Shown here piece by piece: positions 22,301 to 33,483 of a DNA stretch of 64,000 nt (position 1 is the stretch's first letter; each line of letters starts with the position of its first letter). The stretch is from Bactrocera neohumeralis. Its lineage: Eukaryota > Arthropoda > Insecta > Diptera > Tephritidae. The translations under genes and the position numbers were made by a program. The stretch covers positions 20,828,089 to 20,892,088 of the forward strand of contig NC_065922.1 of NCBI RefSeq assembly GCF_024586455.1, given 5' to 3'. The notes below the pieces were generated by a model. That model saw only the letters and a list, made by a program, of their open reading frames with translations. It was not told the DNA's origin and did not search any database.

Positions 22301-25300
22301 GAAAAGAAAGAGACGCAACAACACAAGAATGCTGATAGTGCTGGAGCCAAAGCAGTTGAAACTGCAGCAAAGCATGCTAATATATTAGATACCACAGTGC
22401 CAGAGTTAAGCGAAGACCCCATTGATTTTAGCATAATTTCGGAGGCCAAAAGCAAGGAGTCTACTACGCCGGAGGAGCTGTCAGCCTACAGCAGTAGCAA
22501 GTAAGTGGTAAAGATAATTTTAATTTCTATGTTTTTATAGGTTGTAACATACAGAAGGGAGCGTCGGATACCCCACAAAATATATACATATGTATACAAA
22601 TGCTTAGCTCGGCGAGCTAAGTCAATATAGCCATGTCTGTCTGTATAAACGCGTGCTAGTCCCACAGTTTTTGAGTTACCGCTCTGAAATTTTGCACATG
22701 GTCCTTTCTCCCAAAGAGTCTCTGAACAATTCTTTCAGATCGTACGACTATAGCATGTAGTTGCCATATAAACCGACCTATCAAAATCAGGATCTTGTAG
22801 GCAAACTTTTTTATTTGCCGAGATATCTTCACAAAATTCGGCACGGATTATTATTCGGTGCAATCATCGAAGAAATTTTTCACATCCGACCACCTTAGCA
22901 AATAACTGTCAAGTTCTTGCATATAAACTTTTGTATTTGTGAAGAGTGCCACCGAAGTTACTTTTTTTTCTTGTTTGTTTTTCACAAATTACTTTTTTTT
23001 CTTGTTTGTTTTTCACAAATTACTTTTATTTCAAGCTCACCGGCGCCAAAAAGGTATGGACGCTATCGCTCGTTGAAATCGCCCGCTACGCAAATGAATA
23101 AAATCGACGAAATACTACGTTCCGCCTATAATGAAAAAGCCGGCGGTAATAGTGACATACTAGACCTAGACAATCTAAATTCTAGCGCCTGCAAGGATGA
23201 CTCGGACAACACGGATCTATATTCTGCCGACGATACAAACGGCACCACTACAACCGACAACGAAGATATTGAATTGGAACATAATTCTACATCCAATAAA
23301 CGTTCACTTATCAGAAATCGCCTGCTGAATAAGTTAGCAGCACAACAGGAACATTTGAAAAAGATCGAGGACAAATTAACCAACGAATTGAATACACCAA
23401 AACCCGAAACATTTCGTATACACTTGCCAGAAGTGAAGGAGCTGCGCGTTGTAGAGGGTGAACACAAGTTGAAAACCAAATTTATTGATCACTTGGTGTT
23501 GGCGCATTCGAATGTACCGCTTACGGCTCTCACAAGCATAACGGAGGCATTCTTTTTGAAGGAAATACACGATGAAATGGAAAATATGCGCGTGACAAAG
23601 CTATATCGCATACAAGCTTACGCCTGGCCACACTTGCTACGCGGTAATTCAATGTTCGTCGTAAACCCACACAAATCGGGTAAAACATGGAGTTATTTGC
23701 CGGCCATTTGTAGTCTCGTTGCTTATCGAATACAAAGTTGTCGCATTGCCGAGACTTTCGGACCGGTCGCCATCATACTGCTACCGACCTCCGCACATGT
23801 CGAAGTTGTGCATAATTATTGCAAACGTTTATTGTTAGGCGTGCGTCCGGCAGTGACCACGGTTGCTTCGTATGGTGTACGGAATGCGAATGATGCTAAA
23901 ATACAATTGCTCAATAGTTGTGGCATACTGGTGGCAACGCCGGCTAGTTTGCTGCGTTTGTTGCGTGATAATGAGAAGGAGCCGTTGCTTGATATGGAGC
24001 GGTTGAAGCATTTGGTCATCGATGATTTAGATTTAATGCTCTCACGTTCGCAGAACGATATCGAATTGGTATTGAAGACCTTATTTAAACTATCCAAACG
24101 CAGTAAGGACACTGCACTGCCCTGGCAACTGATAGTTACATCACGCGATTGGGACTCCCTGCTTGTGGCGCTTATGCGTAAGTCAAATCAACCACTACTT
24201 TTGATTGGTGATTTTCTCGAAGCTGCCGTTTATGGCAGAGTCATGATATCGATCAAGCTCTGCCCGAGCGAGCGCAAGATAACCACAATTCTGGAATTCA
24301 TCGAACAGTATTCGCTCGAAAACGAACGCATACTGGTGCTGTGCAACAGCGATGATGATGTCTATGAGGTCGTGGACGGGTTAACCACTTCGGCGCATGT
24401 CTGCATTGCCTACGACAATCACGCGTCAGCCGATGTGCGCACAATTATCGAGGAGTGGCGCAAGAAGAAGGTATTAATTGCAATTTCAAAATTTGGAAAG
24501 AAAACATGTTTTAACACTATTTTTTTTTTAAATTTCACTTTTAGGTTATGTCATCACGCATACTAGTGTGCGCCGACTCTTCCTTTCCGGAGCTGCAAAT
24601 ACAGAATGTCTCACATGTCATACACTATTCAATGCCCACATCTTGGACTAAATTCACAGCGCGTTTTTCTGCTTTAGCTCAGACCTATGACAACTATGTG
24701 AGCACAAATTTCGAAATTCCCACTGGCTTGGACCGCCCCACCGCGCGCTCACTAATACTGCTTGATGAGGAGAACAGCATACAATTACCGCGTTTAATGG
24801 ATTTTATGAAAAAGCACGATCAATTGAAATTTATACACGCCGACATTTTAGCTGTATCCAAGCGCGTTTTGGTCGAACGCGAGGAAGCGCGCATATTACA
24901 AGGCACACGCATGTGTCCTTTTGTCTTGGAGTTCGGGGAATGTGATGAACCGCGTTGTGAATTTCGACATAACCTCACACGTTTCGATGCGGTTGCCAAA
25001 AAGGATAAAATACCGACCGACGGCGATATGCGCATACTCATACTGAAGGTATACCTCGCTGAGCAACACTTAATATATGTGAAAATTAAAAAAAAATATT
25101 TACATAATTCCGATTTTTGCAGGTCTTTTCACCCACCCACTACGCTGCACGTCTACTACAACAACGTACAACCAACTCTAATAAATGGCAGGATATCCGA
25201 CGCTCGCCGGAAGTCTGCAATTTTAGCATGCAGTTGAATTTGCATTATATGAAGCAGGAAAATTGGAATCTGCTCTGGCCGCTACACATCGGTGATTTGT

Positions 25301-28300
25301 GCATCTACAAATACGCCGAGACATATCAACGCGCGCGTATACTTGAGTTGCCTGATGTACCAAACACTGCTATTATTAAGGTGATAAAGCTTACGCTCAA
25401 GCTGATCGATGAAGGCAGCATTATATCGAGCGTTAAATCGGATGAACTCTACGTATGTGCTGACAAATTCAAAGATTTTCCTGCGCAAGCCATAAATATA
25501 CGTCTAACGGGAGTCGTGCCGTTCGACAACGAACGTACCTGGGATACCAAGGCCACTAAAACGGTGCAGAAATGGATTATGACCGATATAAAGCAGAATG
25601 AATGTGTGCATGTGAGCATTAACTTCACGTTAATCGATACCATTTGGGTGAACAATGTGATAGTGATGGAGCAACTCGAACAAGTGGGCCAATATGTGTA
25701 CCGTGTGAACTTGAAACGCTCATTGATGGAGAAAAATATAGCCGATGTGGGTGATAGTAAGAAACAGGGTATACGCGAAATAGCTGAGGAGTTGGGATTG
25801 CTTGCGTATGACGACGAATCGGACATGCTCAGTGACTCTGAGGGTGAATTTAAAAGCTTCAGTGAGAATGACACAAGTAATCTTATGATATTTTCCTCGA
25901 ACGATAACACCGCCGAAAGTGAGAAGCTGCAGCAGGTGGAAAGGCATGCAACAGAAACTCAAGAAGTGGCGGAATCAAATTCGCTAATAAAATTCGATGA
26001 CGACAATGACAATGTGGAAGATTGGGATGCTCAGTTGAATGATAATGCTAATAACGCTAAAGAGGTTAGTGTGCAACCATTGAAATTTAGCAAACGTGTG
26101 CTGCGGCTTCGGCAACGTAGGAGTTTACTCAATCACATGTGATGTACTTAACATTTTATTTGCTAAAAATAATACAACACAATAACAGAGTGACAGTCGA
26201 AATAACGGGTATGCTTTATTACACAAATTAATACATATGTAGTATACAGAGTTGCAAAAATGAATTTGAAGTAATATTCCGTTTTTTTTTTAAGAAGTAT
26301 AAAATAAAAATAAAGTTTAATCTCAAAAATCGCATTAATATTTTAATTAAAAATAATTTTTAACTCCAATAAATAAAAAATAAAATAAAAAAAACTTAAT
26401 CCGTAAACCCGGATTGAAATTTGAATGAAATTAAAAATTGATATAAAAATTGGAGTAATAAAAAAATTTAAATTAATTTTCGTATTAGAGAATTTAATTC
26501 TAAAATTTTAATACAATTTTTTTTTTATCGAAAAAATTGCAACGCGGTTAGTATACAACCATATAAGAAGTATTAATTAGTTGGTATAATATAAAAATAA
26601 TTATATTAAATACTGAAAGATATTAAATAAGAGTAAAAACTTAAATTACTTTAGCAAACTGTTTCTTCAACAACAATATTCATAAATATTAATGCATGTA
26701 AACATTTTTGCTAAAACCAAACCAAACAAAACTCATCCATTTGGAATTTTCGACTGTGAAGCCTCTAACCATAACTGCACATTTGAAGCACACTCGAGTA
26801 AGCCACTAATATACTGCATTTTCCAGATTTATTTACCACTACAAGCAACAATTAAGATCGAAACAGACGAAGCCTCCACAATAACAACACAGGAGACAAA
26901 AACGGACGACAAAATTATTTCAACGGACATACCAACCTCTACAAACGGCAAGGAAGCTTGGCTGGAATTGCCTTTAGAGCAAATTGTAAAAGTGGAAATT
27001 GGTAGCGAGGACGAAAATGGCAATTGGAGCGATATTTACTTGCAACACATCGATAGCGAACTATTGGATAAATTCGATGAACTGCTACTGCTAATTAATA
27101 AACACATTGCTAAATTGAAACGCAACCCGGCAATGCCATTCCCCGCCTCATGGTTCAAACCAATGCAGAATTGTATAATACATTATGATGACCGTTATTT
27201 ACGCGCCAAATTGTATGGTATTTTCAGCAATAAGACAACAACTAATGTAGCGCCATCAACAATTTACCGTTTCTTTTTGTGTGATTACGCATGTTTCGTA
27301 ATGGCTACATCGGATGAGTTGTACAAAGATTTCCTATATCCCACCACCCAAGAAATTGTGGAGTTCACGCCGTATCAAGCCGTACACTGCCGGCTAGCTG
27401 GCATACATTTCAATAAATTCGCAAAAGGCTATAAAGTCACCAAAGATTATCTTTTCGCTTATGCTGTGAAAGCGAGCGGCTGTGCCTTAACGTCAGCTAT
27501 CGCCGATTTCCATATAAATTCTTATGAAATACTGTTGTATGAAAATGAAACGGAAGAAAATTTGCAAACGATAGAATTGTTCAATAATAAATTAATAGAA
27601 AATGGTGTTGCCACTGTGGATGAGTCAGCCAAAGATATGCTGCAAAAGGATGTAGCAGTGCCTAAGACACCTAAGGATTTGTGTAATTTTGATGAACTGC
27701 TACAATGCATACAACGTTCCTTTGAGTTAGAAATGTGTGAGTTAAATGACGCGAGTACTATAACGCCGCTTCAGGCAATTGAACCGCCTTTACAAGAGGC
27801 GACGGAAAGTGTTGACAAGCTTCCACCGATCACTAATAAACCGCTCGGTTATAAAAAATTAAAATCAAGATCCACACCGAACTCAAGTGGCAATGAAGAA
27901 GAGCAATTACTACCGTCCAGCAAAACATCAAGCAGCAGCGATAACAGTCGTGCACTCAACTTAACCTCGACCACCTTGGACACAACATCTTCGTCCACAA
28001 ACTCTTTACCGCCACCACCTGCTCTACAGGCGAAACACAAACGTCCACAACTCTCCTGGTACGATACAGACTGTTTCATTTATCTCGTTATACATGCGCC
28101 CGATGTTGCTGACTATTATCTCGAAGTTACAGTAGATACATTGATATTCGCTGCCAATATACAAGATGTGCCACATGCGTTAGTGCTCAATTTGCTTGGT
28201 ATAGTTGAGCCTTCTCTAGTTTCACATGAAATACGCGGTCTAAATGTGCTTGTGCGCTTGGTTAAGGGTGTTTTTATGAAATGGCCACGTTTGTTGCAAC

Positions 28301-28536
28301 AAACTTTGCGTTATCCTTGGCTCACGTACAACTTGAATGCGTTAGATTTGTCAGAAGTTGAGAAGTTGCTGCCGCAACAGCAATTGGAAATGATACTACA
28401 AAAGACAGCAGCACTAAACCACAATGACAGTTATAGTAGCGATGAGGATTCTGATGACGAGCGCAATTTATTCCAAACGTATACGCCCATAGTTAATAGT
28501 GAGGACCTACACGATCCTACTACGGAGCTGCTTTGA
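19368..28536 (+). CDS. TDRD12/Yb-family Tudor-helicase protein, SoYb/BoYb-like (piRNA pathway)
   Basis: Predicted coding exons are 19368-20675, 20733-20882, 21076-21273, 21335-21520, 21617-21676, 22006-22071, 22142-22500, 23036-24470, 24545-25048, 25123-26064 and 26827-28536, giving 2305 residues with all phases agreeing. Domains in order are: extended Tudor (about 15-230); disordered linker (440-840); DEAD-like helicase with a Q-motif-like RIQAYAWP, a Walker A-like HKSGKT (about 989) and VIDDLDLML in place of DEAD (about 1104); second RecA-like domain; CCCH finger C-x8-C-x4-C-x3-H (about 1377-1396); extended Tudor (about 1468-1630); third extended Tudor (about 1790-1960); and a CS/p23-like domain from LSWYDTDCF (about 2145-2260). 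This order is that of TDRD12 and its fly relatives Yb, BoYb and SoYb, which act in perinuclear or Yb bodies in piRNA biogenesis. The presence of the CS domain favours SoYb. The last join skips an in-frame stop at 26142 and is the least certain. Confidence 0.8.
20676..20732 (+). other. 57-nt intron of the TDRD12-like gene, open in frame
   Basis: The donor is CAG|GTAAAC and the acceptor TTTCTGCACAG. The length is a multiple of three and there is no stop in the reading frame, so a transcript retaining it would still be translated with 19 extra residues. Splicing is preferred because the piece is AT-rich and hydrophobic, unlike the polar linker around it. Confidence 0.65.
22540..22900 (-). repeat. 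Interspersed repeat, family A, within intron 22501-23035 of the TDRD12-like gene
   Basis: It shares minus-oriented family A text: 'tttttgagttaccgctctgaaattttgcac', 'gttgccatataaaccgacc' and 'gagatatcttcacaaaattcggcacgg'. Equivalent text is at 45770-46060. It contributes most of the intron's 535 bp. Confidence 0.65.
22958..23030 (+). repeat. 31-bp tandem duplication of the polypyrimidine tract before exon 8
   Basis: The unit 'ttactttttttt' plus 'cttgtttgtttttcacaaa' occurs at about 22958-22988 and again at 22989-23019, with a partial third copy leading to the acceptor at 23034-23035. It extends the pyrimidine-rich region in front of the 3' splice site of the exon that begins the helicase part. 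Confidence 0.8.
26065..26142 (+). CDS. Alternative C-terminal extension (read-through of the exon at 25123)
   Basis: If the donor at 26065 (GAG|GTTAGT) is not used, the frame runs on for 25 codons to TGA at 26140-26142. The tail is basic, with SKRVLRLRQRRSLLNHM at the end. This would give a shorter protein lacking the third Tudor and CS domains. The tail resembles the basic motifs of the linker, which hints that it may be real coding sequence. I cannot tell whether this is an isoform, the true end, or unused intron. Confidence 0.35.
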   Translation, partial: VSVQPLKFSKRVLRLRQRRSLLNHM

Positions 28537-31500
28537 AAGCGGGTCTCTGTGAATTTCAAGCCATATAAATATGGTTGCTTGTTTGTTGGCCTAGGAGTGA
28601 CTTTAATCGCGCTCAAATGGCACACCGTGCACTTACCTAAATTTTAAACATTTAACACGTATTATTTATAATTTGTTTATTATTCACTCAACAATATTAA
28701 AGTTTTTACTTGAAATTTCGAAAATATTTAATTTTAAAACTCATAAACAATTGAATATTATAGTTTGAAATAAATTTTTGCTGCATAGTTTTAAAGAAAA
28801 TATATATTTATATGCATATGCATATATATGTCAGATAAAATGTTAGAATATGTATATTGAATTTAAGTGGTTTTGAATTACTAAAAACTATAATACTACA
28901 AATAAATGCTTTGAAAGTGATTATTTTTATATCATAACTTTTGTGCGTTTCAATTACTTATTCTAAATTTTTTTGGTATTAATAGTAGACAATGCTAGAT
29001 ATTCGCTTTCATTTGAGATCTTTTTAGATATTAAAATCTACGCTGCACCGCTATGTTAGGAAACACATGTTAGAATGTTGGAAAAGCTATATGACGCAGT
29101 TCTTCTAAACTCTTTACATCTTCCAAAACAGATATTTCAAAAAATTTATAGAGTCGTGATAAAGGAAACTAGGAGTTTCGATTATTTCGTGCATTGGAGT
29201 GGGTTTTTATAAGAATGTTTTAGATTTTTGTGTTGGTTGAATAGCTAATTAGTTTCACTTATAAACGGAGAGTAACAGGTTGTTAATCGTTATACGATTT
29301 CTTGCATATACATATATGTTTACTTATAAACTACTTGTCTCTAGTTATCTCCGTACATAAAGAGGTATTAATTTAAATAAATATATCTTATAACTTATAT
29401 TATCTAGTAAGTATCTCTGTATGACATATTTAAATAATAATAATTTTTAAATGCCGTGCACTTACCAATGAGCGTTTTGCATTTTAAATAAAAGTTGCGC
29501 TTGCTTTCACGTTTGTAAACTTATTTCACACACATACACAATCACACCTTTTTTTTCATTTATAAAAATTATCACACTTTTTTCATTCATAATAATAATC
29601 ACTAAACACTATTATAGCACCGACTTTCCTGCGAAGCACTTATGTAGGCAAAACATTTGCCTCTTTGGTTATGTCTTTTTTGTAAGATATTCTTAAATTA
29701 TCCAATAAGGAAAAACTGCAAATATTATTTCTAAACAATAAATATTTGCCTTATTAGGTTTTAAGCAACTATTCCCCTTTACTTTAAGTACTTAATTTTG
29801 AGGTTGCTTTTTTGTGTATGAATTTTGTAGAAATCCTTAATTTTTTCGCCAAGAAAATCTCCACTTTACTTAATTTTGTAAATCAAGTGCTTAAATTAAA
29901 CTATTAAGTAACTACAAGTTCCTTTGGTTATGGTTTTGCAATAATTGCTTTCTTTATTTCGGGCACAGCACAATTAAATTTCAACATCCGCAGTTTATCC
30001 TGTTGGCCGGCCAACTGTTGAAATTTTCGGTGAAATAATAGAAACAAAATGTCAGATGTTAACTTCCGTTATTTTAACTTTTCAGTTGTTGCAATGTCAG
30101 TTAATTTGATGTTTTCTTTTGTTTTGATTATTTCATTCATTTCAGTTGGATAATTTAATGATATAGTTTTAATTTGGAGTTGGTAAATAATTAATGCAAT
30201 ATGTAATGTTGCTAATTGTTTTGCTGTAACATCAACAAAAGCATTAAATAAAAGTAAATGTATGTGTGTGACGTTTGACAGGGCGGTTACTCGTTTTGTT
30301 TTATTCAGGTAGCACCCTGTGCGAGATTTCCTTTTCATGCTTAAATAAATGGTTTGATTTTTAACCGGGTCGCAAATATGCAAAATGGCGTTAGTTTCAC
30401 TTGGCACTAGCTAAAGTTCAAAAATTAATGGATTTAGGAGAATATTGTACACAATCACATATAAATAACATGTAAACAAAGAAATTTAATTTATCCTTAA
30501 GATTTACTAGCGTTACAATACAATACTGTGGGAAACAGCTGTTATTTATAATTTCGCTAAAATTTAATATCACAAATAAATATATGAATAGTTGTGCAGT
30601 GCGTGGGCACTTAAACGCCGCTTGGCGCAGTTGACCTTTTGGCTGTATGTCTCAAAGTCTGTATTCTTACATAAAAGTAATACAGTCCTACATAAAAGTA
30701 ATACAGTCCTACATAAAGTAATACAGTCCTACATAAAAGTAATACAGACTTTGGTTTATAACTTGCTGATACGCTGTCATTTTGAGTATTTGCAACGCTC
30801 TAAATAATTTAATTAAATTTGTGAGCTGTATTTTGAGTTCATCCAAACGCTTCAGCGACTTAGGAAGTGTTTATATAGTAGCTAAGCCTTTTTACTCACC
30901 ACATAATAATAACAATCATTTTAAATTCTTGTATAGTGATAATTTTTATTTACTTTATGTAAACATATTTAGTTGTAAAACATTTCTAAAGGGTATTCTT
31001 TCTGTTAATGTTGTAATATAAGTATGAACTTCTTGATTTTTTTTGTTTTTTGCTCATAAACGCTAACTGTGAGATACATACATACATACGTTTATCATAA
31101 TTCAATTTATTTTGTATAGTATACAATATTTTAAAACGAAATGATGTTCGAACAAACGTAGTTGATAATATTGTATATGTATGTATGTAAGTTCGCAGTT
31201 CTCTTAGTCTGTATAAGATATTAAAATACATAATTATGCTTACAATAAGTAACAATAACTGAAGTTTTAGTTTGTTATTATTAATATTGTTCATTTGGTC
31301 GATTGATATCATTAATTTATTTATGTATTATTTGATTTTAGGATACTCAGCGCACACAATTTGAATTGCTAAATTAAGTAGTAAATTCTGTGTGAGTACG
31401 TTCGTTTCGGCTGCTAGCTAAGTAGTGTTTGGTGCGTCCCATAATAAGGCAAATTACGAATGAACGGATTACGGGTATTTAGCGAGTGGCTGAGAGTGAT

Positions 31501-31640
31501 ATCAGTGCATTTCAAAAACACAGAAAAAAATTACACTTAGTTTACATAATTATATATACATACATGCTATATATTTACGAGTAGGTTTACGAAAAAGTAC
31601 AAAATACCAAAATGAGCACGAAAGTGTATTGTCTCTAAAA
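28537..31640. other. Intergenic region 3' of the TDRD12-like gene
   Basis: AATAAA at 28769-28774 is the likely polyadenylation signal of the upstream gene. The rest is AT-rich DNA with TATA/CATATG runs and no convincing reading frame. A short tandem repeat lies at 30670-30747. Confidence 0.5.
30670..30747 (+). repeat. Tandem repeat, four copies of a 20-22-bp unit
   Basis: The unit 'cataaaagtaatacagtc' plus 'cta' is repeated about four times. One copy has lost two bases (CATAAAGTAA). It was seen directly and has no known function. Confidence 0.85.
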
Positions 31641-31650
31641 CTAACCTAAA

Positions 31651-31704
31651 ATGATGCGTGGTTGCGTGGATGTTGCTGACGCCGACTTAACGTTGCCATC
31701 AGTG
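31651..31704 (+). CDS. Doubtful short first coding exon
   Basis: An ATGATG start after a long A/T-rich leader is followed by 18 codons (starting MMRGCVDVADADL) and a perfect GTG|GTAAGT donor in phase 0. The local base composition is richer in G and C than its surroundings. The sequence upstream (31340-31500) would be the leader. No downstream + strand exon could be matched, and such an exon would have to lie beyond the oppositely oriented Crag gene. Treat it as a candidate only. Confidence 0.25.
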
Positions 31705-32329
31705 GTAAGTGCTGATTAGGGCAGTCAATCTGCAGTATTAACGCCAGTTGTGTAGGAAATGACGAAGTACAGAGTGCGCTTTAAAGCTAAGTTACGTGAA
31801 GGAATTTTTGTTTTTTTTAGTGTTTTCATGCTTTTTAAGTACCATTACCGGAAATCGTACCAAAACCTTCTTGTATTTTTATATTTTGTTTTTCTTTCGC
31901 AATTTTCTTATTCGTTTACTAATATTAACACACATTCAAGCATACACTTCACCTCATGAAAACGAAACTCGTTCGCTTACATATTTTCATTATTATTAAA
32001 TTTTTATTATTATCATTAAAAGAGTGCGTAAACTATGGAGTAATCATGTTAAATTAAATTGAGTAGAGACAAGCTTTGGAAAATATTAACATTTCGAGCA
32101 TTGAGCAATATAAAAAATTGGAACAAAATCATCAACAATTTTTGTGTAAAAAATAATAAAAAAAAGGAACTAGAGAAATTTGAAATTTCTATCAAATTCC
32201 ATACCAAGAACAAAAGTGTATATTTTTTAAGTTGAAAAATTAAATTTTGTAAGTAGTAATATTGAATTAACAAACTAAGTAGCCTTTTTAAAAATAAATT
32301 CTGTAAGTAACATAAAATTTTCAACATTT

Positions 32330-32900
32330 AAAATGTTTCGAACATATTAAATAATTAAATGCGATAAAGAAAAAAGATAAAGTTACTGCCCTCAAAAAAA
32401 GTTACTGGCAATAAATTTGTAATTTTCTATTTTAGAAATTTCGAGACTGAAAACTAAAGGTTACTGTGTTATATTGTTAATAAAAATATTGTTATGAAAC
32501 AAACTTTATAAAAAAAAGGTTTATTAATAAAGAAAACAAAATTGTTTCAATAAAGAGAAACAAAATTTTAATAAAAAAAAAAAAAAAAATAAACAAATAT
32601 TAAAAAAAATAATAAAAAATAAAATTAAAACAAAAAATTAAAAAAAAATTTAATAAAGAAATCAATAAAAATAATAATAAAAAAACTAATAAAAATAAAT
32701 AAAAAAATTATTATAGAAAATTAATAAACTTAAATAAAACTTAATAACAATTGCAAAAAAAATTGTGAATTTGCAAAAAATTGTTAATAATAACAAACTT
32801 TTGTTATCAAAAAATAATAAAGTATTTTGTAATGTTTTGTATTTTAGCGAAATAAAAAAAATAGTGTTCAGTTGATTTATGCAGATTCCATATTAATATT
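32330..32900. repeat. A-rich low-complexity tract
   Basis: This is a dense A/T sequence, mainly AATAAAAA-like words on the + strand, with no reading frame. Similar tracts fill the Crag introns (34570-34790, 35380-36780, 37420-37890). Confidence 0.7.
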
Positions 32901-33483
32901 GCCTTTTCTATCACCCTGTTTTATGTTTAACATAAAAAAAGAACCCAGCGCTGCATAAAATAAAACGTTATCGATAAAAAAAATATTTCCAACTAATTTC
33001 AGGGCCATAAAGTTGACAGATGAATTCCGTTATAATTATGTATGCGGCATAATTTCATTCGCTAAACTATATTTTAAACTTTCAAAGTGTAGACGTGATT
33101 TCGCGGCATTCATACACACACGCATACACCCTAAACACCTCTCACCCATGCACACAAATTTATCAAACCTAACCTTGTAAAGTTATTATGTACCGTCTTA
33201 AGATTGCCATTTCCGTTCGAAACCACAGCATCATCGTATATCTTACTTGTTTTTCACGTTATTATCATATCATAATCATTATCAATTTACATTTTCATAT
33301 TACACAACAGCACCTGCGCGCTTCTTTCCCCTCGGCATGCAAGTTGTAAAGTTTACCGTTTTAATTGTCAACTGCAGCATCGCTTAACGCTGCCGCAATG
33401 CCCTCTTCATGCGCATTGGTATTTGCCGTCTTCGCATTGTTGTTGTTGTTGTGAAAATCGTGCTGCATATAATTGATTTCACG

